64,000 nucleotides of DNA from Bacteroidota bacterium (GTDB taxonomy: Bacteria > Bacteroidota > Bacteroidia > Bacteroidales > VadinHA17), in NCBI GenBank assembly GCA_029552825.1, contig JAKPDL010000002.1:1-64000 (forward strand), in the 5' to 3' direction. The number at the start of each line of letters is the position of its first letter. The first letter of the stretch is position 1. Both the position numbers and the translations under genes were made by a program. The notes under the pieces are model-generated. The model was not told where the DNA came from and made no database searches. It worked only from the letters and a program-made list of their open reading frames with translations. This document shows positions 27,143 through 35,129 of the stretch, piece after piece.

Positions 27143-28798
27143 CTATAAATTTTCAGTCACCACCTTTACATTCCTGAACATATACTGATTGTCGCTTATT
27201 CGCAGGGGTTTGCCACTGGCTGTGGTAACATTCCTGAGAATCACTTCCCTGGTTATTACATAAGGAAATTTTTCCTGGTAGGTATCATCTGTCATTTTCG
27301 GATTGAAGTTTGCAAATATAGCCGGACCCGGATAATTATCAGGATGATTGGAATCGTCTATTTTAAGATTCTCGATAATTATCCTTTCAGGCATATAACA
27401 GACATATCCGAAGTCGTGTTGTCCGGTATACGAGCCTCCAATCAGGCTGGCAGTTACAGGTCTTCCTCCGGCTGGCACGAAGGTGCAATTGCGTATGATG
27501 AACTCGCCCTGCCATGTGCTTCCGTAATCGGAACGGAGATTGATTAAATTCCTGCCATATATGGTGGAGTTCTCAACTAAAAAGGTACCCGTACCTATGG
27601 CATTTATACCCTGATGCCCCAGTGTTGAATTGCGGATAGTGGCATTGGCAACCCCCATATGGGCATCGAAACGCGAAAAAATACAGTTGTCAAGAATGAG
27701 ATTCTTACAGTAATTGGAGCCCATTAAACCCCAGAATCTGCTGTCTTTGATATCATTTGTCTGGGTGCAGTTTATAAATGACACATTAATTGCACTGTTA
27801 AGTGAAATGTCGTATGTCCCCATTGAGACACTGACACCTGCCGAACCAATTGTTTCATAGACTTTATGTCCGGTAAAGACACAATTTTGTACTGTAACAA
27901 AGGCGCAGTCGCCTATATTGATAAACCCACCGTACGGTGCGCCATGATCGCCTTCGCCGGTAATAAAGTGCTGCAGGCCGTCAACAACAACATGTGAACG
28001 CCTTATTGCTATACCACGGCTGTAATAATTGTATTTCGATTCTGCACTGTTGGCTATGGTGGTGAAACGGCCACCCCTTAAGGTCAGGGTAATCTCATCA
28101 ATAGGAAGTGCAGTTATAGCTGTAACATGGTCGAAATCCCATATTATTGGGGCATTCATATCCACATTACCCTCCGCGTCAACAATAAAAATATCCGTTT
28201 GAGGGGAGCCGTTGTTTTGGTTGGGACCAAACCGTATATAGCGCCTGACGTTTGAATCGGTGACGGCAATAAGGCATGGCCCGGGCAGCCGGATATCAAC
28301 CTTCGGCTGATTCTTTTTTAGGGAAGTGATACCCTCAGGCTTAAATGGTTTCAGAGTGGAACTGACCAGAAATATATTTGCATTGCGGTTCTGTACTTCA
28401 GAGTCGTCAATTATAAAGGCAGCATTGCCAAAATCAGTGTCTGTCTGTATAATAGCAGTACGGTTTTTGCCTCCGATATAATAGGTCGCTTTATCGTCAG
28501 CTTTTACTTTCAACCCATACAGATTTGCAAACGCATGAGCAGCCGCAATAGCATCGATATCATCGGTTTTGCCGTCGCCTCTGGCACCGAAATCGCTGTA
28601 TCGAACAACCCCCTTCGATTGTAACCGTTTTGAATCTTTTGGTGATATGTTTATAATCAACTCTCCTTTTTCACCAGTACTTACCCGAATTTTACCTTTC
28701 CCGTTTATTATCACAACATCTTCAGATCCGGTCCTTGATTGTCCATAGGCTATGCTAAACAGACAGGCAAACAAAATGAGAAAAAAGATATCTTTCAT
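27143..28798 (-). CDS. Secreted right-handed beta-helix (pectate-lyase superfamily) protein
   Basis: A 551-residue protein with a signal peptide (about 1-19, cleavage before Gln20). After a short beta domain, YSDFGARGDGKTDDIDAI (about 67-84) is the hallmark start of the pectate-lyase superfamily beta-helix (Pfam PF12708-type). The rest has repeated short turns rich in asparagine (FINCTQTND, LILDNCIFS, TIRNSTLG, LVENSTIY, FIIRNCTFV), the rungs of the helix. It may bind or cleave a polysaccharide; no catalytic residues can be assigned. The C-terminus shows no type IX sorting domain. It lies between porQ and cmk, genes often adjacent in related genomes. Confidence 0.7.
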   Translation of the reverse strand: MKDIFFLILFACLFSIAYGQSRTGSEDVVIINGKGKIRVSTGEKGELIINISPKDSKRLQSKGVVRYSDFGARGDGKTDDIDAIAAAHAFANLYGLKVKADDKATYYIGGKNRTAIIQTDTDFGNAAFIIDDSEVQNRNANIFLVSSTLKPFKPEGITSLKKNQPKVDIRLPGPCLIAVTDSNVRRYIRFGPNQNNGSPQTDIFIVDAEGNVDMNAPIIWDFDHVTAITALPIDEITLTLRGGRFTTIANSAESKYNYYSRGIAIRRSHVVVDGLQHFITGEGDHGAPYGGFINIGDCAFVTVQNCVFTGHKVYETIGSAGVSVSMGTYDISLNSAINVSFINCTQTNDIKDSRFWGLMGSNYCKNLILDNCIFSRFDAHMGVANATIRNSTLGHQGINAIGTGTFLVENSTIYGRNLINLRSDYGSTWQGEFIIRNCTFVPAGGRPVTASLIGGSYTGQHDFGYVCYMPERIIIENLKIDDSNHPDNYPGPAIFANFNPKMTDDTYQEKFPYVITREVILRNVTTASGKPLRISDNQYMFRNVKVVTENL

Positions 28799-28859
28799 AG
28801 AACTCTATTTTTTTAATTACCGGAAATCAAAAATAACTGATTGCATCAAATAATTAATA

Positions 28860-29879
28860 TCATCTTTTGATGAGTCGGCCGGGCCGGAGTGAAAGGGTAA
28901 AATGATTTGAGGCACCGGCAAGGTGATATGTTGCCCTCCCGAAGCCAAAGCTCAGAAATGAGGTATTGAAGCCAAAACCCCATGAAAAACCTACTGTTGA
29001 AACTTTCGATTCGACCTGAAGTTCTTTTCTTCGCTGGTAATTGTATCCCAGAGAAAAATAAAAGTTTTTGTGCGGTATAAACTCGGCCCCGGCAATGACA
29101 TGCCTTAATAGCTTTTCTGAAAAAACTGCTTTTTCATAAGTGCCGGTGTTATCGCTCCCGTATGAATTTGTAATATCAAATTTTTCGAGGTGCCGGAGTG
29201 TGAGAGAAAACCTGAAGGGACCGTGGGCAAGTCGGTGCGAGATCCCTGCAATTATTTCAAACGGAAGTTTTTCGTGTGTTTCACCTGTATAAGTAGTGAC
29301 CTGGAAGCCAGCATTTTTTACAACAATCCCTGCCGAGGTAAGATTGTTCTTCGAATGCCATGCGGCACCTATATCAAGGGCAATACCAAAAGAAGAATAT
29401 TTTTCAAGGTGGGACAGAACCGGCTTCAAACAGACACCTACTGAGAAAACGGTATCGAATATCTTCGACCATAGAAGCGACATAGCATATTCTGCCACTG
29501 AAAAGGAACCAGTTATGTTACCCGACTCGTCAGCTTCCTTAAAGGTACCATAATTAAGATATATTAACCCTGCCGCAAAATTTCCTGCCCGGGGAAGCGA
29601 CATCGAATACATTGTCATTCCGTAATTTATGCCTGCCAGATAATTTACATAGTTAAGAACAAGACTTTTGTTCATATCTTCAGAAAGAAGAGCCGGATTG
29701 CCATGTGCCATGTTAAGGTCATCGTCGTAAATGGAAACATTCGTGCCTCCGAGCGAAGCTACACGGCTCGAATAGGTCAGGTTAAGGAATTCATATGTGT
29801 TGTCACCCCCGGTCTGAGATTTCAGAGGTTGGAGCATAAACACCAGCAAAATGGCAATATGTATTTTACGGGCTGTCAC
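28860..29879 (-). CDS. porQ: Type IX secretion system protein PorQ
   Basis: A 339-residue outer-membrane beta-barrel protein with a signal peptide (about 1-22) ending QPLKSQ. Directly after it GGDNTYEFLNLTYSSRVASLGG is the PorQ hallmark (two overlapping blocks), followed by NPALLSEDMN and many amphipathic strands ending in a basic C-terminus. PorQ belongs to the FadL-like PorV/PorQ/LptO group; it takes part in attaching or processing type IX secretion substrates. The start is GTG at 29877-29879; no ATG gives a better signal peptide. Other type IX components are not in this window. PorQ next to cmk is, from memory, seen in Porphyromonas. Confidence 0.85.
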   Translation of the reverse strand: MTARKIHIAILLVFMLQPLKSQTGGDNTYEFLNLTYSSRVASLGGTNVSIYDDDLNMAHGNPALLSEDMNKSLVLNYVNYLAGINYGMTMYSMSLPRAGNFAAGLIYLNYGTFKEADESGNITGSFSVAEYAMSLLWSKIFDTVFSVGVCLKPVLSHLEKYSSFGIALDIGAAWHSKNNLTSAGIVVKNAGFQVTTYTGETHEKLPFEIIAGISHRLAHGPFRFSLTLRHLEKFDITNSYGSDNTGTYEKAVFSEKLLRHVIAGAEFIPHKNFYFSLGYNYQRRKELQVESKVSTVGFSWGFGFNTSFLSFGFGRATYHLAGASNHFTLSLRPGRLIKR

Positions 29880-29947
29880 GCTATATTTAAAATGTATAAT
29901 ATATTCTAACGGATTTAACGTTTTAAAAGTATCAGAAAATCTTAAGA

Positions 29948-30868
29948 TTATGCTGTTTTACCCGTAATAATCAGTGCCTCATCGATTTTTTTCTTCCTGC
30001 CATTTATTTGTGTTAGAAAAATACCGCAAATGACAATTATCATTCCTATTATATTCTGGAGATTAAGCACATTTCCAAAAATAATGAATGAAAAGATAGC
30101 AGTGAATATTGGAATTATGTTTGTAAAAGGATTTACCCGTGAAACACCAATCTGCCGCACTGAATAGGCAAAAAATATGAACGCACCGCATGATGCAAAA
30201 AGTGCCAGTTCAATAATTGGAATAAAAGACTTCAGGCTATGAGGTGTATTTGAAAATTCTTTCAGATCTGAAAGAAGAAAAACAGGCAGGAAAAGAATTA
30301 CTCCTATTATGTTCTGGACATTAACTATAAATACAGGACTGTATGAACCGACAAGTTTGCCCAGTGTGATGTTAAACCCTGCTGCCGAACATACAGCAAG
30401 ACCCAGCAGGAGTAATCCCTTGATATTGAATGTAAGAGAACCGTTTCTGTCAACAACAAAAACAATTATTCCTATAAATGAGAGAAGAATACCTGCATAA
30501 TTTATCAGCTTCAGCTTTTCTCCGAAAAAGAGCCAGGCAGCAAGTGCGACCACAGCTGGAATTGTGGAAATTACAACTGAACCGGTCGTTGAAGTTACAT
30601 AAGTAAGTCCATGGCTCTCTCCTATGAAATAAAGAAAAGGTTCAAAAAAAGACAGAATAAGAAACAGTTTCCGGTCTTCCTTTCTTATTGGAGCGAATTC
30701 CTTCCTGATCGCAAGATAGGAGGTAAGAAATATTGTCGCAAAAGTAAGTCGGAGAAAAATAATAGTCATCGGAGGGTAATTTTCGTTTGCCATCTTAAAC
30801 CAGATGAACGAAAATGACCAGAATATCATCGCAAAAAAGACTGCAGCATAGGTTTTTAAAAGTTTCAT
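29948..30868 (-). CDS. EamA/DMT superfamily transporter
   Basis: A 306-residue membrane protein with about ten helices in two EamA repeats. The first repeat begins FFAMIFWSFSFIWFKMANEN (read as the standard W-x-x-x-F/W start), and the second ends in RVNPFTNIIPIFTAIFSFII, typical of the RhaT/YdcZ-like group. Members move amino acids, nucleosides or other metabolites outward or inward; the substrate here is unknown. Its 3' end is 68 bases from porQ on the same strand. Confidence 0.88.
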   Translation of the reverse strand: MKLLKTYAAVFFAMIFWSFSFIWFKMANENYPPMTIIFLRLTFATIFLTSYLAIRKEFAPIRKEDRKLFLILSFFEPFLYFIGESHGLTYVTSTTGSVVISTIPAVVALAAWLFFGEKLKLINYAGILLSFIGIIVFVVDRNGSLTFNIKGLLLLGLAVCSAAGFNITLGKLVGSYSPVFIVNVQNIIGVILFLPVFLLSDLKEFSNTPHSLKSFIPIIELALFASCGAFIFFAYSVRQIGVSRVNPFTNIIPIFTAIFSFIIFGNVLNLQNIIGMIIVICGIFLTQINGRKKKIDEALIITGKTA

Positions 30869-31079
30869 TACCGGTTAAAAATAGAAGTAATTTTTACAAA
30901 AAAACGGGGTGAATTTAAAGCATATTTTCAACATTTTTGAATCAGTTGAAACAAAATTGGAAAAGCGGGTTTCGAACGGCTATTTTTAATTTTCCTGAAA
31001 AGCTATATAAATAGTTGAAATAAAGTATTATAGCAATGTTATTTATTTCGAACATATGAAAAAAATAGAGATATGATGG

Positions 31080-31110
31080 TTTGAAGGTGAATCATTAATT
31101 ATTATATTTG
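31080..31110 (+). promoter_or_regulatory. Promoter of the etf operon
   Basis: TTTG at 31080-31083, 19 bases, then TATATTTG at 31103-31110: an exact -33/-7 pair. The leader is about 32 bases. The rest of the 280-base gap upstream is AT-rich and holds no gene. Confidence 0.8.
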
Positions 31111-31148
31111 CCGCCTCAAAGAAAAAACAATAGCAAAAAAATCTCATA

Positions 31149-31898
31149 ATGAAAATTCTGGTTTGTATCAGCAATGTACCCGACACAACCACTAAAATTA
31201 AGTTGTCGGCCGACGGTAAAACCATTGACACTGCAGGTATTCAATGGGTGATAAATCCATGGGATGAGCTGTCGCTTACAAGGGCACTTGAATTAAAAGA
31301 TGATCCTGCTGCAGGAGTTACTCTGGTCACCGTGGCACATGTGGGTACCTCATCTTCAGAGCCTACCATACGCAAAGCATTGGCTATAGGAGCTGATGAT
31401 GCCATTAGAGTCAATGCAGAACCTGCCGATGCATATTTTGTTGCTGCACAGATTGCAGCAGTTCTCGAAAAGGAAAAGTATGATATTATTTTGTGCGGCA
31501 TTGAGTCGAGTGATTATAATGGCTCACTCACAGGCGGTATAATTGCCGAATTTCTTGGCATACCTTCTGTTTCATCTGTTTCATCTCTCAGAATTGAAAA
31601 TGGCAAACCAGTAATAGTAAGAGAGATAGATGGGGGCAAGGAAACCCTTACCCTGCCTGTGCCATTTGTTGCAGTTGTTCAGAAAGGTATTGCAAAAGAA
31701 CCACGAATTGCATCAATGCGGGGAATCATGACTGCCCGTACAAAACAGATAAGAGTATATGAACCTGTGGCCGTAAATCCACTCACTGAGATCGTTATGT
31801 ACGAAAAACCCGCACCGAGAGCAGCATGTAAATTCATCAGTCCGGATAATCCTGCCGAACTGATACACCTGCTCCAGAATGAGGCAAAAGTTATTTAA
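31149..31898 (+). CDS. etfB: Electron transfer flavoprotein beta subunit
   Basis: The 249-residue subunit begins KILVCISNVPDTTTKI, the standard EtfB start, and has the nucleotide-binding segment DIILCGIESSDYNGSLTGG (about 118-136). Together with EtfA it forms a soluble FAD carrier. It is the first gene of an operon with etfA (26 bases on), a membrane iron-sulfur protein, a CCG-domain protein and an acyl-CoA dehydrogenase, all on the plus strand. The context is acyl-CoA oxidation coupled to the quinone pool. I see no clear feature of the bifurcating EtfAB type, but that needs a structure-based check. Confidence 0.93.
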   Translation: MKILVCISNVPDTTTKIKLSADGKTIDTAGIQWVINPWDELSLTRALELKDDPAAGVTLVTVAHVGTSSSEPTIRKALAIGADDAIRVNAEPADAYFVAAQIAAVLEKEKYDIILCGIESSDYNGSLTGGIIAEFLGIPSVSSVSSLRIENGKPVIVREIDGGKETLTLPVPFVAVVQKGIAKEPRIASMRGIMTARTKQIRVYEPVAVNPLTEIVMYEKPAPRAACKFISPDNPAELIHLLQNEAKVI

Positions 31899-31924
31899 TT
31901 GTCAAATCAATCAAAAAGAAAATC

Positions 31925-32893
31925 ATGTCAGTTTTAGTTTATACAGAAAACTGGGACGGAAAGTTTAAGAAACTTTCATTCGAACTCGTTTCATATTCTG
32001 CTGCAATTGCAGAAATGATTAATACTGGAGTAGTTGCCCTTACAATAGGGCAGGTTGAAGATGAAGAACTTAAGAAGCTTGGCAACTACGGAGCAAAGAA
32101 AGTGATATGTGTTACCGGAGATTCATTAAAATATCTTGATAATAAGATATATACATCCATTATTGCCGGGATTGCAGAAAAAGAAAACTCAAAAGTTATT
32201 GTATTTTCCAACAATAATTCAGGAAAAGCTATTGCTCCGGGAGTGGCGGTTAGACTAAAGGCGGGAGTGGCAGCAGCTGTAAACGCTCTTCCTTCCAGCG
32301 TGGAACCTTTCACTATTCGCAAAAAAGTCTATTCGGGTAATGCCTTCGCCCATACTGTAATAAAATCAGAAATAAAAGTCCTTTCCCTTCTGCAGAATTC
32401 ATACGACATAAAAGAAACAGCAAACAATGCCGAAATTGAAAGAGTGGCATGGAATGTTGAACCGGGTATGGTAAAGACAGAAGTGCTGGATGTACAGAAA
32501 CAGACAGGCAAGGTATTGCTTACCGATGCTGAAATAGTTGTTTCAGGTGGCAGGGGGATGAAATCACCCGATAACTGGGGACCGCTGGTAGAACTGGCAG
32601 AACTTCTCGGCGGAGCAACCGCATGTTCGAGACCTGTTTCAGACGAAGGCTGGAGACCCCATGAAGAACATACCGGACAGACTGGTAAAATAATAGCCCC
32701 GAACCTCTACATCGCCGTGGGAATATCCGGAGCAACACAACACCTTGCAGGTATAAGTTCGTCGAAATATATTGTGGCAATAAACATCGACAAAGATGCT
32801 CCAATTTTTGAGGCAGCACAATACGGAATAGTTGGTGATGCGATGAAGGTTCTCCCAAAACTTGTTGAAGCCGTAAGGGAATTGAAAAAATAA
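31925..32893 (+). CDS. etfA: Electron transfer flavoprotein alpha subunit
   Basis: The 322-residue subunit has an N-terminal domain and the conserved FAD domain: VVSGGRGMKSPDNWGPLVEL (about 198-217), ATACSRPVSDEGWRPHEEHTG (split over about 226-246), ISGATQHLAGISSSKYIVAIN (around 267-287) and the C-terminal DAPIFEAAQYGIVGDAMKVLP. These residues hold the FAD that takes electrons from a dehydrogenase. It pairs with EtfB. The next gene begins 63 bases downstream and completes the route to the membrane. Confidence 0.95.
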   Translation: MSVLVYTENWDGKFKKLSFELVSYSAAIAEMINTGVVALTIGQVEDEELKKLGNYGAKKVICVTGDSLKYLDNKIYTSIIAGIAEKENSKVIVFSNNNSGKAIAPGVAVRLKAGVAAAVNALPSSVEPFTIRKKVYSGNAFAHTVIKSEIKVLSLLQNSYDIKETANNAEIERVAWNVEPGMVKTEVLDVQKQTGKVLLTDAEIVVSGGRGMKSPDNWGPLVELAELLGGATACSRPVSDEGWRPHEEHTGQTGKIIAPNLYIAVGISGATQHLAGISSSKYIVAINIDKDAPIFEAAQYGIVGDAMKVLPKLVEAVRELKK

Positions 32894-32956
32894 TTCCGTA
32901 AATTCATAAAATTAATCAGGAATAATCAAGGATAAATTTTATGAAATAACCATTAA

Positions 32957-34276
32957 ATGACAGGACAGATTATTTTTATACTAGCCCTTCTTGTTACATT
33001 CGGAGTTTTCTACTATACAGTAAGCCGTATTGCAGCTCTTTTCCGTCTTACAAAACCGGCCTTTCCGGTAAAGGATTTCGGGAAGAGATTCAGCATGATG
33101 CTGAAAGTAGCATTCGGACAGTCAAAAATCTTGCGCCGGCCAGTGGTTGGATTTCTTCATGCCCTGGTGTTCTGGGGTTTCTGTATTATTCTCCTTGGAA
33201 GCATCGAAATGGTAATTGACGGTGTTTCAGGAACAGAAAAATCTCTCAGGTTTCTGGGTCCTGTTCACGATTTCATTATGGCTGCCGGTGATATATTCGC
33301 ATTACTGGTTCTCGTTTCGGTAGTGGTATTCCTGACACGGCGTCTTTTCCTGAAAATCAAACGCTTTGAAGGAATTGAAATGAAGAAGAAATCCCACATC
33401 GATGCAATAGTCTCGCTGTCACTTATCTTATTCCTGATGATAACCCTGCTCGGAATGAATGCCGGATATATAAAGCATGCTGAGCTGACCGGAGAAAAAA
33501 TTCACGGAGTCTATCCGGTAAGCGCTATTTTAGCAGGATTACTGTCTGGGTCAAATGCTGAACATTTCTGGCTGCTTCACCGCATTTCCTGGTGGTCGCA
33601 TATTCTTACTATTTTCTTCTTTGCAAATTATCTGCCTTATTCCAAGCATTTTCATGTTTTCATGTCAATTCCCAATGTGTTTTTATCGAGACTTGAACCA
33701 TTAGGGAAACTTGCGAATATGGAAAGCGTGACAAGGGAGGTGAAGCTGATGCTTTATCCTGAAGTGGCAACATCTTCATCTGACCAGGAAGCAGCACCAG
33801 GACGCTTCGGAGTAAAAGATGTTGAAGATGTCACATGGAAAAATTACCTTGATTCTCTTTCGTGTACTGAATGCGGAAGGTGCACTTCCGTTTGTCCTGC
33901 AAATCTTACAGGAAAGAAACTTTCGCCGAGGAAAATAATGATGGATCTCAGGGCAAGGATGAAGGAGAAAGGTCCTGAAATGGTGAGAAAGGGAAGGGAC
34001 TACAACGACTGGAAATCACTGTTACGTGATTATATCTCGGAAGAAGAGTTATGGGCATGCACAACATGCAATGCGTGTGCTAGGGAATGTCCGGTAAACA
34101 TCAATCACCCCTCATTAATTATTGATATGCGGAGGTACCTGGTGATGGAGGAAGGCTCAGCGCCCGGTCAGTTGAAGGCAATGTTCAGCAATATTGAAAA
34201 TAATGGCGCGCCATGGCAATATTCGCCCGAAGATCGCCTTAACTGGGCAAAAGACCTTGAAATAAATATAAACTGA
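32957..34276 (+). CDS. Membrane iron-sulfur protein (NarI-like cytochrome b and HdrC-like domains)
   Basis: A 439-residue protein. The first roughly 265 residues have five or six helices with paired histidines (GFLHALVFWGF near 70; LLHRISWWSHILTIFFFANY near 210; KHFHVF near 233), as in NarI-type di-haem cytochrome b. The C-terminal domain has two [4Fe-4S] motifs, CTECGRCTSVCP (about 302-313) and CTTCNACARECP (about 369-380), like HdrC. Together with the next gene it resembles the ETF:(methyl)menaquinone oxidoreductase (EMO) described in fatty-acid-degrading bacteria, which is usually one fused chain. The likely job is to oxidise reduced EtfAB and reduce menaquinone. Confidence 0.82.
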   Translation: MTGQIIFILALLVTFGVFYYTVSRIAALFRLTKPAFPVKDFGKRFSMMLKVAFGQSKILRRPVVGFLHALVFWGFCIILLGSIEMVIDGVSGTEKSLRFLGPVHDFIMAAGDIFALLVLVSVVVFLTRRLFLKIKRFEGIEMKKKSHIDAIVSLSLILFLMITLLGMNAGYIKHAELTGEKIHGVYPVSAILAGLLSGSNAEHFWLLHRISWWSHILTIFFFANYLPYSKHFHVFMSIPNVFLSRLEPLGKLANMESVTREVKLMLYPEVATSSSDQEAAPGRFGVKDVEDVTWKNYLDSLSCTECGRCTSVCPANLTGKKLSPRKIMMDLRARMKEKGPEMVRKGRDYNDWKSLLRDYISEEELWACTTCNACARECPVNINHPSLIIDMRRYLVMEEGSAPGQLKAMFSNIENNGAPWQYSPEDRLNWAKDLEININ

Positions 34277-34309
34277 TTAGCTCCAGAAACAGTATAATAA
34301 TATTTTCTT

Positions 34310-35104
34310 ATGGAAACCCGGAAGATTGAAATACCTGTCATGTCTGAACTTTTTGCCAGGGGTGAAAAGCCTGAGTATCTGCTATGGGTAGGTTGTGCGG
34401 GTGCGTACGACGACAGGTATAAAAAGGTTGTAAGAGCATTTGTAAAGATTCTTGAATATCTCAATATCAGTTATGCTGTGCTGGGAAAGGAAGAGACCTG
34501 CAATGGCGATCCGGCCCGCAGGGCTGGGAATGAGATGCTTTTTCAGATGCAGGCTCTGCAGGTAATAGATATTCTGAACCGTTATGAGGTTAAGAAGATC
34601 CTTACAATATGCCCACATTGCTATAATGTTTTCAAAAATGAATACCCCGACCTGGGAGGCCATTATGAAGTGGTGAATTATATACAGTTCCTTAATAAAT
34701 GTATTGAGGAAAGGAAGCTTAAACCTGGTAAAGAAGCCTTTAAAGATTCGAGAATTACATATCATGACCCCTGTTATCTTGGGAGGGCAAATGAGGTATA
34801 TGAAGAACCGAGGGAGGTTCTGAGGTCTGTTAATGCTGATTTCAGGGAAATGAAAAGAAACCGGAGCTTTGCCCTGTGTTGTGGTGCCGGGGGAGGGCAG
34901 ATGTTCAAGGAAGCAGAGAAAGGCACAAAGGAGATCTTTATTGAACGTACGGAAGAGGCTCTCGAAACAGGTGCCAGTGTAATTGCCACTGCCTGTCCTT
35001 TTTGCATGACGATGATAACCGACGGGCTGAAATATAAAGGCCGTGAACAGGAAATAAAAAATCTTGATATTGCAGAGATTATAGCACAATCTCTCGGACT
35101 ATAA
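34310..35104 (+). CDS. CCG-domain iron-sulfur protein (HdrB-like)
   Basis: A 264-residue soluble protein with the cysteine-rich CCG repeats of HdrB/GlpC-type oxidoreductases: CNGDPARRAGNEMLFQMQ (about 64-81), ICPHCYNVFKNEYP (about 102-115), ITYHDPCYLGRANEVYEEP (about 146-164), FALCCGAGGGQMF (about 186-198) and ATACPFCMTMI (about 223-233). These can hold noncubane iron-sulfur clusters. It lies 33 bases after the membrane subunit, which has the partner HdrC and cytochrome b domains, so the two probably form one complex between EtfAB and quinone. Confidence 0.85.
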   Translation: METRKIEIPVMSELFARGEKPEYLLWVGCAGAYDDRYKKVVRAFVKILEYLNISYAVLGKEETCNGDPARRAGNEMLFQMQALQVIDILNRYEVKKILTICPHCYNVFKNEYPDLGGHYEVVNYIQFLNKCIEERKLKPGKEAFKDSRITYHDPCYLGRANEVYEEPREVLRSVNADFREMKRNRSFALCCGAGGGQMFKEAEKGTKEIFIERTEEALETGASVIATACPFCMTMITDGLKYKGREQEIKNLDIAEIIAQSLGL

Positions 35105-35129
35105 TCAAAAAAATCAAACAACCTGAAAG

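Noticed and set aside
34382-35089. 235-residue minus-strand ORF opposite the CCG gene
   Set aside because: Cys- and Phe-rich shadow of a clear iron-sulfur gene.
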